Shown one piece after another: positions 55,958-64,000 of a stretch of 64,000 bases of DNA (the stretch's first letter is position 1; the number at the start of each line of letters is the position of its first letter). Location: the NCBI GenBank assembly GCA_009809945.1, contig WTPW01001675.1:62001-126000 (forward strand). The letters run 5' to 3'. The notes under the pieces were generated by a model. The model was not told where the DNA came from. It saw nothing but the letters and a program-made list of their open reading frames with translations, and did no database searches. The position numbers and the translations under genes are program-made. Source of the DNA: Gigaspora margarita. Its lineage: Eukaryota > Glomeromycota > Glomeromycetes > Diversisporales > Gigasporaceae.

Positions 55958-56338
55958 TTAATTACCAATCTGGATAAGATTGGCACTATAGCTATATTAT
56001 TACCATATTTGGAATTGGAGATAAACAAATATATAAACAATATATTAGAAATCTGTTTTAGGCCTAATAAAAAGTTTTTTTTTATACTAAGTAAATATTA
56101 TTTTTGGCTCTAAATAAGTTGTAGTGTAGGTTCTTGTGCGTCTACTGCCAAAATTTTATTAAAATCAGACTTGTAGATAAGAAGATATAAGTAAAAACAT
56201 CTTTAACATTCTTTAAATCATATAAAAATTTTATATATATAGGCCTGATCCAGATTTTGTACTATCTTGTTTATATATTTGTTTTGCCCCAATTCTAAAT
56301 ATAAAAATATTGCCAATTTTATCCAAATTGGCAATTAA
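55958..56338. mobile_element. 381-bp MITE, copy 1
   Basis: The inverted ends TTAATTACCAATCTGGATAAG and, mirrored, TTAATTGCCAATTTGGATAAA. It is near-identical in length and sequence to 62684-63063 (shared GTTTTAGGCCTAATAAAAAG, GTTCTTGTGCGTCTAYTGCC). It is non-coding. The target is possibly TTAA or TAA. Confidence 0.8.
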
Positions 56339-56705
56339 TAACATTTTACTTATTTGTAGCATTGTATCAGTAGCAATATTTCAATTTAAACAAAAGTAAA
56401 AATTGCAGCCTAAGGAATTTTGAAACAGAATTGAGTATATTTTAATTATAAATATAGGTTTAAGCAAAATTTTATTCTCTTGAGAATAAAGCACTAAAAA
56501 AAATTTTCTAAAAATTGTTTGTTGTGTTCACTTATTTTGTTATATTATATATTATTTTTTTTACTAGCAAAAAGAATTCTGGAATTGCACAAATAAGACA
56601 CTTTTGCTTAATAAAAATATTTTGATTTTTTTTTTTTTATTGAAAAAAAAATAGGTTGGCTTTATGCCTGTACTAAGGTAGTATGATTTAGTTTATTTAA
56701 TTAAA

Positions 56706-56960
56706 AATGGGATTTTATGCATTCAATCATAATTGTAAGGAGAAATTAGGGCTTCCATTACGACAAATGCCAGTTATTATGATATACATTTTACAACATT
56801 TTGACTAACTATATTTTATCAGTTTTTGTACCTCTAGTATAAAGTATTTGTTTCAATTATAGCCTCCAATTGATCTTGATTATTATGTTTATCATAAATT
56901 AATTAAACAATGTCCATCATTTAACGATTGGTCTAATGTCCAGAACACTTCTTAGTTTTA
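56706..56960 (+). pseudogene. Two short coding-like fragments
   Basis: An ATG at 56706 reads MGFYAFNHNCKEKLGLPLRQ then MPVIMIYILQHFD and stops. After a TTTCAATTATAG acceptor-like site (about 56866) a frame reads PPIDLDYYVYHKLIKQCPSF then NDWSNVQNTS and stops at about 56960. They could be two exons of a tiny gene or fragments of a dead one. No family is recognised. Confidence 0.25.
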
Positions 56961-57655
56961 AAATTCTTCAGAGCAATTAATCAGATTTCAAGAACATAAA
57001 ATTTAAACCAAAAATTAAACAATACAGCATTTGGAAATTTTAACTAGAATATAATAATTGGTTTCATAAACAACTTTATCATAAACTATTCTAGTATTAT
57101 TACAGCTATTCAAGAATATCTCAAAATTTCATGTAATATCTAAAACTGCAAGATCAAATGTAATATGAAATTTATAAGAAAATTCAAAAAATTTTCAAAA
57201 TAGTTAGTAACTCAATATTTTGCTTATAAAACTAGGGCCCTAGCATTATATTTAAAAATTTTCTAAAAAAAATTTGATGTTAGATTAGAATTAGGTTTTA
57301 TTATAAATTCAACTTCAAGGCAAAAATGGTGTGAATGATTTTTTGGATTGTTTAATTTGTAGTGTTCCTTTGGTATTAGAAAACTGGTTAACCTATGATT
57401 AGTCAGCAAAATTTGTTAATGTGGTAATGATATTAAGGCAGTTTGTCTAATTAAAAAAAAATTTTATAAAATGTTGGATGCATCCACAACTTAAATCTGA
57501 TTATAGATTACTTTAGTTATTTAAGTTTTGAGAAATGATTTGCACACATACATCAGTTCATGTAACATCACACATATCAATTTGATTTTAGCCAATGAAA
57601 TCGCAGTCACTTAACTAATACTGCAATTTCATTGATCAGATGTATATGATGATAC
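56961..57655. other. AT-rich spacer
   Basis: No gene. A CCAATGAAATCGCAG / CTGCAATTTCATTGATC hairpin lies near 57593-57640, partly overlapping the flank of the next element. Confidence 0.4.
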
Positions 57656-58386
57656 TAGGGATAGTAAAATTCTTAGGACTAGGACTCTAGGACCTGGTTT
57701 TGGAACCTGGTCTTTAAAAGACTAGGTTCCAATTTTAGAATCTAGATTCATCGATCCACAATAGGTCCCAATATAAAATATATTAGAACTTAAAAAGATA
57801 TTAGTAATAAAACAGTAAATTTAATCCAATTTAAGCTATTAACAAGCACACTATATCTATTTATACTATAGATTAGCTTAGACATGCTTTACTTAACATG
57901 CTATTCTATTTGTTGCACAAATTTGTTTTTTCAATAATATTTTATTGCTAATAAACTTTTTTAAATTGGTAATATATACTGTATTAGTAAATGCTAAGTT
58001 CTAAATCCAACTAATCAAATCTCTAAAAGATCATAATTTGAATAAGAATACTACTGATATTGCAACATATAGCCTAAGTTTGCAATATTATGCTATGTTG
58101 ATAAAACTAATACAAGTTATAATGCTGTGCTATAATAATTTTTTTAGAATATTAGTATAAACCATATAATAAAATTGCTTTTCAATCAATTAGTATTACA
58201 ATAAAACAAAGAATTTTAATTTGTTAGGAAGTATTGGAACTAAGTCCAAGAACTTAATCCTGGATTAACATTGGTTGGATTTAATTTCTAGGACTTATTA
58301 TATAAGGACCTGGTCCTTAGGTCTGTGTGGTAGTGCTTACAAGTTCTAGAACCAAGACTGGACCTGAACTGACTTTACTATCCCTA
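57656..58386. mobile_element. hAT-type element, TAGGGATAGTAAA family
   Basis: The ends TAGGGATAGTAAAATTC and TTTACTATCCCTA are inverted, with an exact 8-bp duplication GATGATAC (57648-57655, 58387-58394). Subterminal DNA is rich in CTAGGACCTGGT/ACCAGGTCC repeats. It is 731 bp, almost the same length as 31588-32322, with similar termini. No transposase. Confidence 0.85.
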
Positions 58387-58559
58387 GATGATACATGAAA
58401 CCAAACATATGCAAACCATTTTTCTTAAAATTTTAAACTTACTTTTTTATATTACACCTAATCTTGGAATCTGATTGGCGCTCTTTGGGCTAGTCATGTA
58501 ATTTAGCAAATTAGATGAATAGCTGCATAAATATATGTATATTTTTACTTCCATTTTAG

Positions 58560-58860
58560 TTTAAATAACCTTCAAATATTATTCTGTATTACACTTTCTT
58601 ATACACATATATTTTACCTCCATTTTAGTTTAAAATATTATTCTGTATTACACTTTCTCATATGCATATGTTTTACCTCTATTTTAGTCTCTTTCACTGT
58701 TTTTACCTTCAAATATCATTCTATACTATGCTTTCTCATTTTAATTTTTTACTTAACTTTTACTATTTTTAAGTCTCTATTTTAGTTTTTATCACCTTCA
58801 AATATCATTCTATATTATGCTTTCTCTTTCTAATTTTTCACTTTTTTTATTTCACTGTTC
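58560..58860. repeat. Degenerate tandem repeat of about 80-100 bp
   Basis: ACCTTCAAATATYATTCTRT, ATTAYRCTTTCTYAT and CCTCYATTTTAGTTT recur about four times immediately upstream of the frame at 58866. Confidence 0.65.
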
Positions 58861-58865
58861 TTAAA

Positions 58866-59198
58866 ATGGTTTTTTTAAAATTTACAGGTAAAGAGTTAAG
58901 CCCTGATAAAAGAAATTATATAGATTCTCAAAAAAAATACTTTATCAAAAAGAAAGTTGATACTTGGAGTGCATCTCAATGTTATAATTATAAGGAACAA
59001 AAAGGTAGTAAAAAGCTCCTAATAGAGATACAAAAAGAAATTTTTGAAATGCATCTAGATTATCAATTACAAAATGGGGCTTTTACCACCAACAAATACT
59101 TAAAATTAAAAAAAAAAGAATTGAAGGTAGGTTATCTTAATGATAAATGTTTTTTTTTGATATATGAGTATATATTATTTAAATATTTCTACTTGTAG
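58866..59198 (+). CDS. Hypothetical lysine-rich protein or single exon
   Basis: An open frame of 110 codons. The middle (residues about 9-86: GKELSPDKRNYIDSQKKYFI, TWSASQCYNYKEQKGSKKLL, FEMHLDYQLQNGAFTTNKYL) is charged and gene-like, while the first eight and last twenty residues are low-complexity. The sequence TTTAAAATTTACAG before GTAAAGAG is a plausible splice acceptor at about 58887, and AAG/GTAGGT at about 59126 a plausible donor. The true object may therefore be an internal exon of about 240 bp. No family is recognised, and no adjoining exon was found because tandem repeats lie on both sides. It could be real, or a relic of a transposon gene. Confidence 0.35.
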   Translation: MVFLKFTGKELSPDKRNYIDSQKKYFIKKKVDTWSASQCYNYKEQKGSKKLLIEIQKEIFEMHLDYQLQNGAFTTNKYLKLKKKELKVGYLNDKCFFLIYEYILFKYFYL

Positions 59199-59870
59199 TA
59201 GTATATCTGGCTTTATCTTTTTTGATTTATGATAGTATATCTCTAATATAAAAATTTATTACTTCACTTTTTATTAGTAGCAGAGATATTTTATATTTTT
59301 AAAATTTTACTTCTTACTATTTGTGATAGTATATCATACTCATAGAAGCTTTATTTTTTCAATTTGTAATAGTAAAATCCTAACATAGAAATTTAATGCC
59401 TCTACCTTGTGATAATATAAATGCTATCAATCTTAGTAGTATAGATATTCATATTGCTAAATTTTATTCCTCTAAATACTGTATTTCTTTCTACTTGCGA
59501 TAGTACATCTCACTCATAAAGGCCTTATCTTTTCAATTTGTAATAATAAAATTTAGTACCTCCACAATGGTATAAATATAATTAGCCTTAGTAGTAGAAA
59601 TATTTATACTTTTGAATTTTTTATTCTTTTAAATATTTCTTTCTACTTGCAATAGTATATCTTATTCATGAAGGCCTTATCTTTTCGATTTATAATAACA
59701 AAATTTAGTGCCTCCACGATTGTATAAAGATTATCAATCTTAGTAGTTGAGATATTTATATTTTTTGGATTTTTTATTCTTCTAATTTAAGTATCTATTC
59801 TCATGAAAATTTAATATCTCTATAATTTGTGATAGTATAAATGTTTTTAGCATTTGTAGAGATATTTATA
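59195..59870. repeat. Degenerate inverted-orientation array of the 147-bp family
   Basis: TTTCTACTTGCGATAGTACA, AAGGCCTTATCTTTTC and TTAGTAGTAGAAATATTTATA are the reverse complements of landmarks in 38220-38945. At least four units occur with irregular spacing of about 100-165 bp. It is far more diverged than the 38-kb array. Confidence 0.65.
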
Positions 59871-59875
59871 TATTA

Positions 59876-62580
59876 CTAGCAAGAAACCCGTGCCAAAGGC
59901 ACAGGAAAATTTTGGATAAAAAATAAAATTTTTGGTATTTATGAATACTATTTATTTTTTTATTTTAATGTTTCTTTATTCCATTAAAAAAGTAGTTTAA
60001 TTCATATTTACGAACCCCTTATACATTTGATATACATTAGCGTTAAACATTCATCGTTAAATCATAAAATTTTTTTATTTAATAACAATTAATCGAACCT
60101 AAACAATCAAAATCTAGATGTTATTAAAATTATATTATATAATAGTCTATAATATACTCTATAATATTAACGTAACCTAGTTATATTATATAATAGTTAT
60201 ATAATTTTATGCTTATTTCTTCTATAAGAATTAGACAGGGATGCTGTAGGAGCCCTCNTTTTCTTTGTAAATAAAAANTTGCNTTATNATGATTTCTAAT
60301 AAGCTATTNCAGTCTTGTATTGTAAAATTCTCTTGTAAAACTTGCTCGTTATTGCAGTAGTGGTTTAAGTTCAGTTAATCTTCATTGGAATTATCATACA
60401 ATTCTTTGACATAACTTGTTCATCATCTTAGTAATTTATAGGATGTCATTATGATTGAGCTGGTTTGTAATTAATCGCTATTAATTCTATTATGAGTTAT
60501 CGCAAAACATTTTGTTATTGAACTTATTATCGCCTTTTTTGATTTAGCTGGATTTAATCAGTTCGTGATTTTTTATGAACTTTGTGAATCTCATTATATA
60601 ATATTATATTTTTAGAAACCCATTTAAAAATACTAAAAAGTAATAAAATGAATTCTAAAATATAACGGTATTGTAATTGCAGAATTCTCAAGCTTAAAAA
60701 AATCACAGTGATTAAATTAAACTAATCAAAAAAAGCAATAATGCAGCACACGTAGTTAAAAGTTAGTTTGCATTGATATTACCATGGTTTTCATCAAGAT
60801 CTACAGTAAACCATTTTTTTTCGAGATTTGTTGCTTTGATGATTACTGCATGCAGTTCAAATTCAAGTTGCGTAAGTTTGCACCAGAATTCTCATGATTT
60901 TTAGTGAGTTTCGTAAGAATATCCTGTAACACTTGCCAGATATTCTAGTGACTACTGTGTGGTTGAGTTCGTTTGCTTCTAGTATTCTCGATTCTTGTGT
61001 GGTTAAGTTTGAGCTAGTTTGATTGAAAATTATTGTATTAAAATTATCTGATTTTTACTATGAATTGCTGTAAAAAAATTTAACACCATTTTGGCTACTA
61101 CGATACTGGTTAGGCATCGGAATTGTTTTAAATTTTTTTTATAGTCGAGTTAGTTGCACTGGAATTATGTCCTGTAACACTTACCAGCTATTCTGGCAAC
61201 CATCGTGTGGTTGAGTTAGTTTATATCTAGAATTGTCTTGATTCTTGTGAGGTTAAGTTTGAATTGTTTGCATTGAAATTATTACTTCTTTTCAAAGAAT
61301 TATATTGCTAAGCTTTTTCGTTATTCTGGTAATTACAATATTTTATTTAAGTTTAGTTTGTATTGAAATTATCGTATTAAATTTATTTGAATTTTATTAC
61401 GAAATTACTGTAAAAAAAATTCATCTATCAAAACATACCATTTTGGCTACCGGTTAGGGGTAATTTGCATTGGAATCATCATATATTTTTCTATGTGGCG
61501 AGCCACTGTAAAACTATTCTAGTAAGGAAAATTAGGTTGTATTGGAATTATCATGAATCATTCAAAAAATTTTGTTACAAACCTATTTGTTACATAATTA
61601 TGTAGTTGAATTTATGCTAATATGTATCATTGTAAGTTTGCATTAATTTGCGTTGAAGTTATTATGGTTTCTACTGTATAAAATTCAACTATCAAAACAC
61701 CTAGGGTTTGAATTAATTTGCGTTAAAGTTATTACTTTTTTTGTAATGAACTCTATTGCTAAGTCTACTCGCTATTCTGGTAATTACAATATCTTATTAT
61801 TTGGTTGAGTTAGTTTATATTGAAATTATCATATTAAAATTATTTGAATTCTATCACGAAACTGTAAAAATTCAACTATCAATACATACCATTTTGGCTA
61901 CTAGTTAGGGGTAATTTGTATTGGAATCATCTTATATTTTCTATGCGGTTGCACTGGAATTACATCGCAAACCACTGTAAACTATTCTGGTAATGAAAAT
62001 TAGGTTGTGTCGAAATTATTGTGAATTTAATTATAAAAATTCTGTAACAAACCTATTCGCCGCTTAGTTAAGGTTGAGTCTGTATTAATCTGTATCATGA
62101 ATTATTGTAAGTTTGCATTAGTTTGCATTGAAGCTATTATGGTTTCTACAGATGGCATAAAAATTCAAATAAACTTTACTACTTTGCATTAACGCATGTT
62201 ATTAAGGTTATAAGCATTTCAGTTAGTCGAACATTTACAACGGACGAAAATGATTTTTAAAATTTCACAGATGATAATTGAGGATGTGAATAAAAATAAC
62301 TGACTGTTCTTGTATCCTTAATTTTCGCATGCATTTTTTATGTACTTTGATTAATAATTTATCGATTACAAATTATGACGATCCTCTTATGACATTAGTC
62401 ACTTATGTAATTATGATATGCACATTTCCTCAAAAGTTTTAAACCGGAACTAATATAGCATTACTATTATATCACAATTGCGAAATTACACTTATATTAC
62501 GTTACAAATTATTAAAATTCTAAATAACCAATCAAAATCGTTTTAAAGGCTACATTTCTGAATTTTACAAGTAGTAGAGA
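59876..62580 (-). mobile_element. Non-autonomous Helitron, 2.7 kb
   Basis: On the minus strand it starts A|TCTCTACTACTTGTAAAATT at 62580. It ends CCTGTGCCTTTGGCACGGG (8-bp stem hairpin), TTTCTTGCTAG|T at 59876. All Helitron hallmarks are present: TC 5' end, 3' hairpin about 10 bases before CTAG, insertion between A and T, no target duplication. There is no Rep or helicase, so it depends on an autonomous partner. The interior (60880-62150) is made of degenerate units of about 440 bp. Several N positions occur at 60258-60309. Confidence 0.85.
60880..62150. repeat. Degenerate internal repeats of about 440 bp
   Basis: TTATATTGAAATTATCRTATT, AACATACCATTTTGGCTAC and GTTAGGGGTAATTTG recur at about 61010, 61360 and 61800, with TTTGCATTGAAGYTATTATGG between. 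No coding frame. Confidence 0.6.
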
Positions 62581-62683
62581 TTATATACATAATGGTATGA
62601 AATACTTATTTTAGATCTATTTTTATAAATATAATATGACTAATTTGTTTTTTTATTATCTAATATTCATGGTGAAAGGTTGC

Positions 62684-63063
62684 TTAATTACCAATTCAGA
62701 TAAGATCAGCACTATAGCTATATTATTACCATATTTGGAATTGGGAATAAACAAATATATAAATAATATTTTGTAAATCTGTTTTAGGCCTAATAAAAAG
62801 TTTTTTTATACTAAGTAAATATTATTTTTGGCTCTAAGTAAAGTTGTAGAGCAGGTTCTTGTGCGTCTATTGCCAAAATTTCATTAAAATCGGACTNGTA
62901 GATAAGAAGATATGAGTAAAAANNTNTTTNNAATTCTTTAAATCATATAAAAATTTTATATATACAGGCCTGATCCAGATTTTGTGCTACCTTGTTTATT
63001 TATTTGTTTTGCTCCAATTCTAAATATAGAAATATTGCCAATCTTATCCAAATTGGCAATTAA
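62684..63063. mobile_element. MITE, copy 2 of the 55958 family
   Basis: Same inverted ends (TTAATTACCAATTCAGATAAG; mirrored TTAATTGCCAATTTGGATAAG) and the same internal landmarks as copy 1. By eye the two are above 90% alike. N positions occur at 62897 and 62923-62931. Confidence 0.8.
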
Positions 63064-63240
63064 CTAAGTCTACCAGTTCAAAGAAAATATATAATTATAG
63101 CTAAAAAATTGTCCAATAATTATATAAATGGAAGAAGTATTTTTAAATATAAATACTTATAGGCTAACATTTGGGCATACCAAATTTATATTTCTATACA
63201 TACAAATTTTGTATTAATAATTGCATAATTTCTTTTATAG
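63064..63240. other. Short AT-rich spacer
   Basis: No gene. It ends in a TTTCTTTTATAG acceptor-like sequence leading into the relic that follows. Confidence 0.4.
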
Positions 63241-63732
63241 ACTATATTAGAAAAGTTCTTCTAGATCAAACCAAGACTCTTATATGCCTTGAAATAGAGT
63301 AGAATAAATCAAAAAGTGATGAGGCTGGATATATTTATGTATTTATAAGTATTATAAAGTTCTATAATTTGTTAATTCCTTATGAAAAAAGATATTTTCT
63401 AATACATACTATATTTAGTTGTAGATAGTCAGAATACAAAAGAAAAATATTTTAAAATTGGCCAGGGTAAGGATGTTGAAAAACATCTGAAATAGTAAAA
63501 AAAAAATTGCAATTATGATGCAGACCTTTTAAAAAAATTTTCCACTAGATACAGATATAAATATACACACAGGGTTGAAAGATTAATTCATCTCAAACTC
63601 TCAAATATAAAGATCTCTTTACTACCATTCTCTGGTTGTAAAGAGATTTATAAAGAGTATTTCAATAGTGAATTAATCTCCAATGCTAAAGGATCTGGGT
63701 TTGAAACAATTAAAAAAGTTATTCAAAATTGA
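63241..63732 (+). pseudogene. MUG113 / T5orf172-type (GIY-YIG-like) gene relic
   Basis: The first exon-like part (63241-63360) reads YIRKVLLDQTKTLICLEIE, a stop, then SKSDEAGYIYVFISI, the YIYVF strand typical of the fold. A second part, open from 63421 to TGA at 63730-63732 except for two adjacent stops near 63493, reads KYFKIGQGKDVEKHLK, NCNYDADLLKKFSTR, YKYTHRVERLIHLKL, GCKEIYKEYF and ETIKKVIQN. FKIG...V...L and YTHRVERLIH are the signature of T5orf172/DUF1766 (meiotically up-regulated gene 113) proteins, a nuclease-related family amplified in Rhizophagus. Two or more stops indicate a pseudogene. A TAG-TAA pair inside one frame could also be bridged by a short intron, but no good GT-AG pair is seen there. 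Confidence 0.6.
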
Positions 63733-63804
63733 ATAACTTTTTGTAATTAGTGTTATAGAATAGGTCTTTGAATTCTAATCGCTAGAAGATTCTAAGTGTT
63801 CCTA

Positions 63805-63975
63805 TTACTTTATAGTTTTATTGTTTTATTGTTTTATTGTTTTATCACTTTATTGGTTTATTACTTTATTACTTTATTGAATTATAGTTTTATAGTTTTA
63901 TTGTTTTTATAGTTTTATTACTTTGCTTTATTGTTTTATTGTTTTAATGTTTTATTACTTTATTGTTTTATTACT
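63805..63975. repeat. TTTTATTG-type microsatellite
   Basis: Irregular tandem TTTTATTG, TTTTATAG and CTTTATTA octamers over about 170 bp. Confidence 0.9.
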
Positions 63976-64000
63976 TTTCAAAAGATATATAAACCCTAGT

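Overview
This window looks like nuclear DNA of a filamentous fungus, most likely a glomeromycotan (Rhizophagus-type arbuscular mycorrhizal) genome. It is extremely AT-rich, its introns are short, and long stretches hold no gene. The few recognisable host gene families are ones known to be expanded in that lineage: Sel1-repeat/protein-kinase fusions, an F-box plus leucine-rich-repeat relic, and a MUG113/T5orf172-like relic. I see no tRNA gene, rRNA, CRISPR array or bacterial-style operon.

Only one gene looks intact: a three-exon Sel1-repeat protein kinase on the minus strand (5620-7494). A second Sel1-kinase (24427-26922, plus) is broken by a 527-bp foldback element and carries an in-frame stop in the kinase C-lobe. 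A third Sel1 relic (53750-54270) is nearly erased. Other gene relics are F-box/LRR (11982-13120), a Helitron Rep/helicase (43623-48725), MUG113-like (63241-63732), and several coding-like fragments of unknown identity.

The rest is nested mobile DNA. (a) 0-5 kb: a tRNA-headed retroposon split by a hAT-type element, then MITEs. (b) 13-23 kb: MITEs, a 180-bp tandem array, a hAT-type element carrying a SINE, and featureless AT-rich DNA. (c) 23.6-29.7 kb: foldbacks around and inside the second kinase gene, and a three-level nest (27717-29684). (d) 30.1-35.8 kb: a giant inverted repeat whose arms and centre hold two copies of one retroposon and several smaller elements. (e) 36-41 kb: diverged direct repeats, a 147-bp tandem array and a possible solo LTR. 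(f) 41.2-52.0 kb: a decayed Helitron with Rep/PIF1 helicase remnants, itself holding other elements. (g) 52.4-53.2 kb: a diverged copy of the 38-39 kb block. (h) 55.9-63.1 kb: a repeated MITE, another hAT-type element and a clean non-autonomous Helitron.

Insertion history can be read directly. Many elements have exact 8-bp (hAT-like), 5-bp or 14-18-bp (LINE-mobilised) target duplications. In several cases removing the element restores a reading frame or matches an uninterrupted paralogous copy. CpG content is patchy, and several decay events look like C-to-T change at CpG, consistent with methylation-linked decay.
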